From contig NZ_JACRVU010000029.1 of NCBI RefSeq assembly GCF_018811945.1, positions 1 through 32,244 of the forward strand: 32,244 nt of DNA, in the 5' to 3' direction. Below are positions 1 through 7,396 of the stretch, in pieces. Made by a program: the position numbers and the translations under genes. Under the pieces are notes generated by a model. The model ran no database searches. It worked only from the letters and a program-made list of their open reading frames with translations, and had not been told where the DNA came from. Numbering within the stretch: position 1 is the stretch's first letter; each line of letters opens with the position of its first letter. The stretch comes from Gluconobacter sp. P1C6_b. Lineage in GTDB: Bacteria; Pseudomonadota; Alphaproteobacteria; Acetobacterales; Acetobacteraceae.

Positions 1-2
1 AG

Positions 3-449
3 GTCCTGTCCTGGCGTCTGTCGAACACGATGGACGTGGAGTTCTGTATCGAGGCGCTACAGGATGCCCTCATGCGCTATGGCGCCCCGGACATTTTCAA
101 TACTGACCAGGGGTCGCAATTTACGACACCCCGTTTCACCGGGATACTGGAAGAGCGTCAGATCCGCATCAGTATGGACGGGCGTGGGCGATGGCTGGAT
201 AACGTGTTCATCGAGCGTCTGTGGCGGTCGCTGAAATATGAATGCGTCTACCTGCACGCGTTCGAGACCGGATCAGAGCTGAGGGCCGGGCTTGGCAGAT
301 GGATCGCCCATTATAACGAAAGGCGTCCGCATACGGCGCTGGCTGGACGTACGCCCGATGAGGCGTATCATGACGTGCCGACGCCATCTGGTCCGGGGTT
401 AACCCCGGACCAGATGGCCAACAGCAACGCCGTCAGAAGGGCGGCATAA
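3..449 (+). CDS. IS3-family transposase OrfB, C-terminal part
   Basis: This is the C-terminal half of an rve-type DDE integrase that moves the surrounding element. The frame is already open at base 3 (reading VLSWRLSNT before the first ATG at 30), so the gene enters from outside the window. Visible family motifs are NTDQGSQFT, holding the second catalytic Asp, and SMDGRGRWLDNVFIERLWRSLKYE, holding the catalytic Glu, with the usual YNERRPHTALAGRTPDEAY end. The last 25 or so residues lie beyond the usual family C-terminus and are encoded partly by a perfect palindrome. No frameshift is seen in this part, so the protein may be functional if the upstream part is intact. Confidence 0.93.
   Translation, partial: VLSWRLSNTMDVEFCIEALQDALMRYGAPDIFNTDQGSQFTTPRFTGILEERQIRISMDGRGRWLDNVFIERLWRSLKYECVYLHAFETGSELRAGLGRWIAHYNERRPHTALAGRTPDEAYHDVPTPSGPGLTPDQMANSNAVRRAA
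383..418. repeat. 36-bp perfect palindrome in the transposase tail
   Basis: An 18-base arm, GCCATCTGGTCCGGGGTT, is followed directly by its exact reverse complement. It lies inside the last codons of the IS3 transposase. As RNA it would form a very stable GC-rich hairpin, which could stop or shield transcripts entering or leaving the element. Confidence 0.9.
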
Positions 450-509
450 CAACAACCGGGTATAGCTTATCAAGCCCGCAAAACTGTCCGAACGGACGGG
501 ACCACCTCA

Positions 510-1014
510 CTTTACCTCCGTAACAGGTGCGCCGATTGTAACTTCTCATGCTTCAGCACGGATCGAACGACAGCGAGGGGCAGCCTATATTGGTGGCGAT
601 CAAATGCTGGTTCGTTTTGGGCCTGGCCCCCGTGACGGTCTTATCATCATGGGAATCGCCACGGATGCGACCGGCTCCTCTTTACCGTTCAGGCATCAAT
701 ATACGGCAGGCCTGATTGCACAACACTTCGTGCCGAACCGACCGGCGGATTATATGTCCGTCTTCTTTTCCAACCTTCAGGTTAATCCGAATTTGACGCG
801 CACGCAGGAGCTTCAGCAGTCTCTCGGACTGGCGCTAAGCAATGGGGTTCATACGGTTGAGACGAATATTCAGGTTCTTGAAATTAATTACTCAGCGAAG
901 CTTTATCCGGGAGTTTCGATCGTGCCTGATTGTCAGATCATATTCAGACCAGATGCGGGAGATTATTATAATACGGCGCTTGTGACAGGATTTCGAATCT
1001 TGGCCGATCTTTGA
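510..1014 (+). pseudogene. OprB-like carbohydrate porin, C-terminal remnant cut by the IS
   Basis: The frame is open from the IS end, reading through RGAAYIGGDQMLVRFGPG, which resembles the GxYxxxDQMLYR strand of OprB porins. It then has a segment like 'GLIPGRPxDxxxxxF' (HFVPNRPADYMSVFFSN) and ends with ETNIQVLEINYSAKLYPGVS and PDCQIIFRPDAG, matching the family's E-Y-x(5)-P-W-x-x-x-QPDxQYxxxPxG end, and a final beta-strand. OprB proteins are outer-membrane sugar channels of about 400-550 residues. Only some 168 codons remain, without signal peptide or N-terminal barrel. An ATG at 604 could start a 136-residue peptide, but it begins mid-barrel. The assignment rests on remembered family motifs. 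Confidence 0.72.
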
Positions 1015-1662
1015 ACATTTTTCTTTTCATTGAAACTGTCTCGATTTCTTCCAGTTTTGCTGACGGTTTGTCACGGCACCCGTTTCCGGTGGTAGGAAGC
1101 CGCGATGTCACAAGTATCGAGCCGTAGATAACGCGTCCGGATACGCCGCATTGTACGGTTGAGCTTTTCCCCGATCATGAATTTGACGGCCCCGCGATCC
1201 GACAGGCTGTCGACTATATTCTCCTTGTTGCGTGCAAGAGTAGTCCTTGAAGCAGATTTCAGTGTCAGTGCAGGGCAGCAGTTTGACCGGATGGTGAGAG
1301 TACAGCTCAGGGTGGCTATATTCTGACCGGGGCAACATGCCCTGTCGAACGCGACCTTACGGATTATTCGGCGCTTCTAAGGCGGCCAGAGAAAGTCGAT
1401 GCCTCAGCAGGTGGATGAATTTTGGTAATCCAGTAGATCTGACACCTTTTGCAGGGCGTCTGAATGATGGCAGACCACATTATATCGGGCTGAGCGTGGT
1501 GGGCGCGCGTCGGTAGGTCGTCATGACCGGAACACTGCTCACATGGTCCGTAGAACGATCTCTTACTCGTTCTTCTGATATCGATTATTTATCCTGCCGT
1601 ATTTCATGGCAGTTCAAAGAAGGGCCTGAAGGTCGGGAGCGCAAGAGCTCCCGACAGTCGTG
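1015..1662. other. Gene-free, probably decayed stretch
   Basis: No open frame here has a ribosome binding site or a recognisable family. On the minus strand a broken stretch around 1090-1210 reads like RTMRRIRTRYLRLDTCDIAASYH, faintly like the end of an IS5-type transposase, but it is too degraded to assign. The stretch between the cut porin and the GH92 operon is best read as remnant DNA, with one hairpin near its right side. Confidence 0.5.
1632..1655 (-). terminator. Hairpin after the GH92 operon
   Basis: GTCGGGAGC and GCTCCCGAC form a perfect 9-bp stem around a 6-base loop. It lies 8 bases past the stop codon of the last gene of the minus-strand operon. The following bases on that strand are only moderately T-rich (CTTCAGGCCCTTCTTTG), so it is a likely but not classical Rho-independent terminator. 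Confidence 0.55.
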
Positions 1663-3960
1663 TCAGACCGGTGGCTGGGACTGCATGACGAAATGCAGTT
1701 CGCCACCTGCCAGTACGTCCTGCTGACGCAGGAACGGAGCGGTGAGAGGCTGGCCGTTGAGAGTCATCTGGCCAACATACGGATGGGCATCATCCAGATT
1801 GTCAGCCGTGACCGTAAAGTCATGGCCGTTGCCCAGATGTATGACGGCATGTGAAACGAAAGGACGGCCGATCGCATATTCCTGACTGGCCGGCGCAACC
1901 GGATAAAAGCCCATCGCAGTGAACAGATACCATGCCGACATCTGGCCCAGGTCGTCATTGCCCGCCAGTCCGTCCGGGCGAAGGGCATACTGCGTCTGCA
2001 TGATCTGCGTCAGGCGCTGCTGGGTTTTCCACGGAGCTCCCGCATAATCATACAGATAGGCGACATGATGGTCAGGCTCGTTGCCATGGGCGTACCAGCC
2101 GATCAGGCCGCTGATATCCTCGACATTCCTGAAAATCGCGGGATCGACCTTGGCGTCGAACAGTTCGTCGATCCGGGCGATGAACTTTTCCCGTCCGCCC
2201 ATGACCTTGATAAGCGCCGGGATGTTCTGTGGCACATACCACGAGTATTGCCACGCATTGCCTTCGGTGTAATCGCTCCCATACGCGGCGGCGGCGGGCG
2301 TGAAGGGGGTGTGGAAGTCTCCCGACGATAGGCGGGCGCGCATGAAGTCCGTCTTCGGATCCCACACTTTCCGCCAGTTGTCGGAACGCTTTTCGAACGT
2401 CCGTGCCACGTCTGTTTTGCCCATAGCGCGCGCCATGCGGGCAAGCGCCCAGTCGTCATAGGCGTATTCCAGCGTCTTGGAGCCACCTTCGGCTTCCTTG
2501 TCGATCGGGACGTAACCGATCTTCATGTAATCGGTCAGATCACCATAGGGACCATAGGTCGCGCTGCGGATCATGCCCTTGAGCGCGGCCTCGGCATCAA
2601 AGCCCCGTACACCCGCCAGATACGCATCCGCAATGACCGGCACGGCATGATACCCGATCATGCACCACGTCTCGAGCCCCTGATAAGCCCAGACCGGCAG
2701 CAGACCGAACGGACTGGTCTGCTGGGACGCGATGAGCGAACGGATGAAATGTGAACTCATATCCGGGCGCAGAATGGCCAGAAGCGGCTGCTGCGCGCGA
2801 TAGACGTCCCACATCGACCAGGTGGAATAGAACTCGAATCCGTCCGCCCGGTGACGCTGATAATCCGGTCCGGTGAAATCGCCGTTCGCATCCATGCTGA
2901 GTGTCGGCGCAAGCATGACATGGTAGAGCGCGGTATAGAACTGTGTCCGCTGATCTGCCGTACCCTGCATGTCGATGACCGAAAGGGCCTTGTCCCATGC
3001 TTCGAGAGCCGCCTTGCGCCGGGCTTCGAAGTTCCAGTCCTGTCCCTCGCCATCAAGATTGGCAATGGCGTTTTCTTCGCTGACTGGTGAGATGGATGTC
3101 TTCACCAGAAGCGGCTCTTTCAGGTGCCCGAAATCGAACACGCCTTCCAGTTCCCGGCCGTTCTGCGCCTCATGATCAACGGGATGGTTCCCCGGACCGC
3201 CAAAGCCGCGATAGGCCACTTTCGTCTCGCGATCATAGAGCGTGCGTCCGACCATGGGTCTGGAGAAGTGCATGGCAAAGCACAGCGTGCGCCCCGGTGC
3301 CCAGCCCCGTGTCGTCCGGCAGCCCGAAACCGTACCATCGGCCGAAACATGCAGGCGCGCCCATAGCACCTTGCCTGGATAGTCATAGATGCTTGGCCGC
3401 AGATCCAGCAGCAGATGCGCGGGTTTTCCCTTGGGGAAGGTATAGCGATGCCATCCCACCCGGCGGGAGGCGGTCAGTTCGGCACGGATCCTGTAATCAT
3501 CGAGCGTCACTGCGTAATAGCCCGGCTTCTCGATCTCCGTGGCGTGGCGGAAGCGCGAGCGATATCCGCTTTCCGGTATGGCAGCGTCCCCCGGTTCCAG
3601 CCGGACGTCTCCAGCAATCGGCATCACCAGTACATCACCGAGGTCGGAATGGCCCGCGCCCGAGAAATGCGTATGTGAGAAACCCATGATCGTCGGGTCA
3701 TCATACTGATATCCTGCCGCCCAGGCGTAGGAATGATGAAAATCCGTCATCGCCGTATCGGGCGAAAGCTGAATCATCCCGAATGGTACGGTCGCACCGG
3801 GATAGGTGTGTCCCGCTCCTCCGGTTCCGATCCGTGGATCCACGGCGGAGGCGGGAGACGCATCCGCAGGAACCATGGCCGGCGCAGCCATGGCGAGCGG
3901 AGCGGTCCCGGACAGCAGGGTCGCGACCAGAAAACTTCGGGCTAATCTGCAAAGCGCCAT
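1663..3960 (-). CDS. Secreted GH92 alpha-mannosidase (765 aa)
   Basis: GH92 enzymes are calcium-dependent, inverting exo-alpha-mannosidases that remove terminal mannose from N-glycans and yeast mannan. Family signatures are clear: DPRIGTGGAGHTYPGATVPF at residues 41-60, MGFSHTHFSGAG at 92-103, TEGNAWQYSWYVPQN at 565-579 containing the expected general-acid Glu566, the HGNEPDHH segment at 625-632, and the acidic NDDLGQMSAW motif at 668-677 where the general base is expected. Residues 1-25 form a signal peptide ending AMA, so it acts in the periplasm or outside. Length is typical for a single-domain GH92. A GGAG lies 10 bases before the ATG. It is the third gene of the operon, 76 bp after the other GH92 gene. 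Linkage specificity (alpha-1,2, 1,3, 1,4 or 1,6) cannot be read from the sequence. Confidence 0.95.
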   Translation of the reverse strand: MALCRLARSFLVATLLSGTAPLAMAAPAMVPADASPASAVDPRIGTGGAGHTYPGATVPFGMIQLSPDTAMTDFHHSYAWAAGYQYDDPTIMGFSHTHFSGAGHSDLGDVLVMPIAGDVRLEPGDAAIPESGYRSRFRHATEIEKPGYYAVTLDDYRIRAELTASRRVGWHRYTFPKGKPAHLLLDLRPSIYDYPGKVLWARLHVSADGTVSGCRTTRGWAPGRTLCFAMHFSRPMVGRTLYDRETKVAYRGFGGPGNHPVDHEAQNGRELEGVFDFGHLKEPLLVKTSISPVSEENAIANLDGEGQDWNFEARRKAALEAWDKALSVIDMQGTADQRTQFYTALYHVMLAPTLSMDANGDFTGPDYQRHRADGFEFYSTWSMWDVYRAQQPLLAILRPDMSSHFIRSLIASQQTSPFGLLPVWAYQGLETWCMIGYHAVPVIADAYLAGVRGFDAEAALKGMIRSATYGPYGDLTDYMKIGYVPIDKEAEGGSKTLEYAYDDWALARMARAMGKTDVARTFEKRSDNWRKVWDPKTDFMRARLSSGDFHTPFTPAAAAYGSDYTEGNAWQYSWYVPQNIPALIKVMGGREKFIARIDELFDAKVDPAIFRNVEDISGLIGWYAHGNEPDHHVAYLYDYAGAPWKTQQRLTQIMQTQYALRPDGLAGNDDLGQMSAWYLFTAMGFYPVAPASQEYAIGRPFVSHAVIHLGNGHDFTVTADNLDDAHPYVGQMTLNGQPLTAPFLRQQDVLAGGELHFVMQSQPPV

Positions 3961-3988
3961 AACGGTCTAACTCCGTGAGTGAAAAGCT

Positions 3989-4018
3989 CCGGGCGGCTGT
4001 TGCACGCTGTGCCCCCGG
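3989..4018 (-). other. Imperfect hairpin between the two GH92 genes
   Basis: In the 76-bp gap, the minus strand reads CCGGGGGC, about 13 loop bases, then GCCGCCCGG, an 8-bp stem with a one-base bulge. There is no following T-tract. It may act as an intercistronic stabiliser or partial terminator that lowers expression of the last gene. Confidence 0.35.
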
Positions 4019-4036
4019 ATCTTCTGGGCGAAAGGG

Positions 4037-7000
4037 TTATTGGGCTGTGGGGGATGTATGACCCAGCAGTTCGAATTCCCCGGCCTCGGCAGAGACCGGT
4101 TTCAGCACATGCCAGCGATACATCCGGTGTGTGGCGCCTTTCGGCAGCAGGAACGGACGTGTCTGGTGTTTCCAGGGGAATGCCTCGCCTGCCCGGTGAT
4201 CCACCACCTGCCATGTCCTGTTGTCGTCGGACGCCAGGATCTCCCAGGCGGAAGGCGCGAGACCGGGCCTGCCGGTTGATGTGACGGTGTAGGCCATAGC
4301 CGATGAACCTCCCGGTACCGTGACCGTTACATCCGCGCCCCCAATGGCTGCTGATGTGAGCGCGTCATTGTCGAACAGCGCGTCCGGTCCGGTATGTGCT
4401 GCGCCCGGGACATCTGCCAGATCGACCGCTGGGCTCGGCATCTGTCCCGCCGGTGTCAGCGACGGCAGGGAAGCGTCCGGTGAACTCCCCCAGTGCGAGG
4501 GGGTTGGCCCCATCTGAAAGGTCAGATCGCCACCCTCGGTAATTTCGTCATGACTCAGCCACCAGCGTGTCAGCGGCCTGCCGTTCAGGCTGACGGACTG
4601 GACGAAGCGGTTGCGGTCGCTCACGCCCGGAGCATGAACCGTGAGAACCCGATCCTGACCGATCGTCAGGCGCATGGTCTCAAAGCGCGGTGCGCCGATG
4701 GCGTAGGTGGGTGTGCCCATGCGCAGGGGATAGAAACCTGCCGCACTGAAGACCCACCAGGCGGACATCTCGCCATTGTCCTCATCCCCCGGATAGCCCT
4801 GTCCGATCGCCGTTCCACGATAGAGCCGGTTCATGACGTCGCGGATCCTGTCCTGCGCTTTCCAGGGCTGCCCGGCATAGTCATACATGTAGAGGATATG
4901 ATGTGCGGGCTGGTTGCTGTGGCTGTACTGACCCATGCGGATATCGTGCATTTCCCGCATTTCATGGATCACTCCGCCATAATCGCCTGTGTGGTAAATG
5001 CCGGGCGTCGCGAAATACGCGTCCAGCTTCCGCGCCAGCCCATCGCGCCCGCCGTAGAGACTGGCGATCCCCTGTCCATCCTGAACGGGATCGAACGCCA
5101 TCGTCCAGGCATTCGTCTCGGTATAGTCGCCCCCCCAGGCGAGCGGATCGAACTGCGCTTTAGAAGCTCTCCACCGCCCATCCGGCCGACGGCCAACGAA
5201 AAATTCGACTTCGCGATCGAAGAGATTGACGTAATTCAGCGCCCGGTTGTGCAGATACCAGCTTTCCGCTGCGTAATTGGCCTGTGCCGGTCTGTCAGAC
5301 GGAGCGGAAGCGGCCAGGGACGCGGCCATCTCGCCGAGGGCGAAATCATTGAGGGTCGCAGCATTGGACCAGGACAGCGCTTCGTCCGTATCGGTGTCGG
5401 TATAACCCCGGAATGCCGAGCGGTTGAGCCCCTTGCGCCCGACGCCCGGATTGTCGGGCATGACGGTCGCATCCTTCAGTGCGGCGCGATAGAACGAGAA
5501 CGCATCGAAATTGCGGACATGCTTGTCATAGGCATCCGCGAAAGCCACATCCGCGCTCGTCCCGGTCATGAGGTCCGCATAACCGGGAGAGGACCAGCGT
5601 GCGATCCAGCCACCTTCCCGGTATTGCTGGACGAAGCCGTCAATGAGTTGTCCGTCTTCTTCCGGTGTCAGGAGGGCATAGGCGGGCCATGCCGTGCGAT
5701 AGGTGTCCCAGAACCCGTTATTGACATAGAGCGGCCCGTCTACGACCGGAACACCGGTTTGCGTCGGGCTGTCGGGATGCAGTCGCGTCCCGAACGGGCT
5801 GGCATGTCGCAGGTGCGGCGCACTGGCTGTTCCAACATTTTCCGCCGCGTTGTTGGGGTACAGATACATCCGGTAGAGATTGCCAAAGAGCGTGCGCTGT
5901 TCGTCGAGTGGTGCACCAGGGATCTGCACGCGATCGAGCCGACTGTTCCAGGCTCTCTTCGCGGATTTCGCTATGGTTTCGGGCGTAGCGCTGGTCGGCA
6001 GTTCGCGTGCAAGGTTACGCCGCGCCTGTTCGAGACTGATGAGCGACGTGGCGATCCGGATCGTGACGGTCGGGTCCGTCTTCGTGTCGAACGCCGCCCA
6101 GGCCTCCACGTTGTCCCGCTTCTGGCCGCTCAGCCGGCCTTGTGTGATGGCGCGACGGTCGAATTCAAGATGGACATACATCCGGCTCGCGCCTGTGGAG
6201 AGCTGGCTGGCGACGTCCGTATATCCGTCAGCGCTGCGCCCGTCCGGTGCGATTTGCAGGCTGCCCTGATTGGTGATGTTGTCGAAGACGACCTGCCCCT
6301 GAACTGTGCCCACGGGATAGCGGAAGCGCAGGATGGCGGCATGATCGGTCGGGGCCATCTCGGCCCCAATCCCGTTGTCCAGTGTAACGGCATAACGGTA
6401 GGGCAGGGCGGTTTCGTGGTCGTGCGTGAAGCCGATAGCGCGCGCCGTCCGATCTGCGGAGGGCGCCTCGGGTCCGAGCGCGGGCATGATCTGGAAGGTG
6501 TCGTGATCGCCCATCCAGGGGCTGGGTTCGTGGCTGAGGGACAGGGCTTCGAGACGCGGATGGTTATCGGGGCCGTTGCGTTCCTGATACTGGTAGAGCC
6601 AGTTGGAATTACCGCGCGTTACGGGCGTCCAGAAATTGAAACCGTGTGGAACCGCGACGGCAGGGAAGTTGTTTCCCCGCGAATAGCGGCCGTTCGCATT
6701 GGTCCCGCGTCGTGTGTCCACAAGATCGGCCGGTGTCAGGCCGCTCGGATCGGGAACATCCGTGATGGAAACCGCATCAAAATAGACGCGCCGGGCCGTG
6801 CCCTTTGACGCGCGGGACGTGAGTTCAATGGCGGCGACGGTTCGGCCTGTAGCTATCTCGCCGAGAGGAACATCAACCAGTGTCCACTGATTGGGGTAGA
6901 GCGCCCGGCCTGCTCCCTGACCCTGCGCCGTCAGTTCGGCTCCGGACAGGTCGCGGGCACCGAGCGTGGAGGCTCGGGTGCCATCCGTGAACAGGACGTC

Positions 7001-7390
7001 CAGGCTGGTATAGGTCGCCTCATCCGTCAGGGACAGCGGGTCGGCGACCGGAAAAATCGCGTAGGTGAGGTGGGAGTGGCGGCCGATGGAGAGGTCGCGA
7101 CCGGGTTTCGCGATGATCGTGTGAACAGAGGCGGCTGTTGCATCAAGACGGAGCGTCTTCGTTCCGATCAGGCCGCTGCCGGCACGGGCCGTAATGACCT
7201 CGTCCTTTGCAGGACCATCGGCGCTGGAGAGAGCCCAGCCCGACCCGGAACCCGTCTGGACCGTGAGGGGCGGAGACATGTCCGAAAGGCTCGAGAGGAC
7301 GGGGGCTGAAAAGGCCTGCGGCACCCCCATGGCGATTGTCGCCATGAGGAATGCCGCGCGCGAATGGGATCGCCTGATTGTATTTTGCAT
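4037..7390 (-). CDS. Large multidomain GH92 alpha-mannosidase (about 1117 aa)
   Basis: A second GH92 enzyme, expected to release terminal alpha-mannose. Layout: signal peptide to about residue 30 (ending AFSA), a beta-rich accessory domain at about 35-212 ending RRVYFDAVSITDVPDP, the GH92 core from about 217 to 960, and a C-terminal beta-sandwich at about 1000-1110 resembling F5/8-type discoidin modules (EILASDDNRTWQVVD). Core motifs are DTRRGTNANGRYSRGNNFPA, DYTETNAW near 756-763 with the general-acid Glu, and GDEDNGEMSAWWVF near 868-881. At about 1117 residues it is much longer than single-domain GH92. The ATG at 7390 is preferred because AAGG in the receptor stop region (TAAGGCGTG) sits 4 bases before it. 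A GTG at 7393 is the alternative. The coupling to the receptor stop suggests translational linkage. Confidence 0.93.
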   Translation of the reverse strand: MQNTIRRSHSRAAFLMATIAMGVPQAFSAPVLSSLSDMSPPLTVQTGSGSGWALSSADGPAKDEVITARAGSGLIGTKTLRLDATAASVHTIIAKPGRDLSIGRHSHLTYAIFPVADPLSLTDEATYTSLDVLFTDGTRASTLGARDLSGAELTAQGQGAGRALYPNQWTLVDVPLGEIATGRTVAAIELTSRASKGTARRVYFDAVSITDVPDPSGLTPADLVDTRRGTNANGRYSRGNNFPAVAVPHGFNFWTPVTRGNSNWLYQYQERNGPDNHPRLEALSLSHEPSPWMGDHDTFQIMPALGPEAPSADRTARAIGFTHDHETALPYRYAVTLDNGIGAEMAPTDHAAILRFRYPVGTVQGQVVFDNITNQGSLQIAPDGRSADGYTDVASQLSTGASRMYVHLEFDRRAITQGRLSGQKRDNVEAWAAFDTKTDPTVTIRIATSLISLEQARRNLARELPTSATPETIAKSAKRAWNSRLDRVQIPGAPLDEQRTLFGNLYRMYLYPNNAAENVGTASAPHLRHASPFGTRLHPDSPTQTGVPVVDGPLYVNNGFWDTYRTAWPAYALLTPEEDGQLIDGFVQQYREGGWIARWSSPGYADLMTGTSADVAFADAYDKHVRNFDAFSFYRAALKDATVMPDNPGVGRKGLNRSAFRGYTDTDTDEALSWSNAATLNDFALGEMAASLAASAPSDRPAQANYAAESWYLHNRALNYVNLFDREVEFFVGRRPDGRWRASKAQFDPLAWGGDYTETNAWTMAFDPVQDGQGIASLYGGRDGLARKLDAYFATPGIYHTGDYGGVIHEMREMHDIRMGQYSHSNQPAHHILYMYDYAGQPWKAQDRIRDVMNRLYRGTAIGQGYPGDEDNGEMSAWWVFSAAGFYPLRMGTPTYAIGAPRFETMRLTIGQDRVLTVHAPGVSDRNRFVQSVSLNGRPLTRWWLSHDEITEGGDLTFQMGPTPSHWGSSPDASLPSLTPAGQMPSPAVDLADVPGAAHTGPDALFDNDALTSAAIGGADVTVTVPGGSSAMAYTVTSTGRPGLAPSAWEILASDDNRTWQVVDHRAGEAFPWKHQTRPFLLPKGATHRMYRWHVLKPVSAEAGEFELLGHTSPTAQ

Positions 7391-7396
7391 CACGCC

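Larger units (their letters stand above)
1..509 (+). mobile_element. IS3-family insertion sequence, right-hand part
   Basis: The window opens inside an IS3-family element. Its transposase frame is open from the first bases, and the likely right end is the CA at 508-509 of a segment that reads, on the other strand, TGAGGTGGTCCCGTCC, matching the TG...CA ends usual in this family. The boundary is supported by the porin frame, which becomes open exactly past this point. The left end and any target duplication lie outside the window, so the boundary could be off by a few bases. Confidence 0.7.

Noticed and set aside
604-1014. A free-standing small gene starting at the ATG at 604
   Set aside because: The homology to porin strands begins before this ATG and continues up to the IS edge, so it is the tail of a broken gene.
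4493-6808. A long open frame of 771 codons on the plus strand
   Set aside because: It lies wholly opposite the GH92 coding sequence, has no family motifs, and mirrors GC-rich codon use of the real gene.
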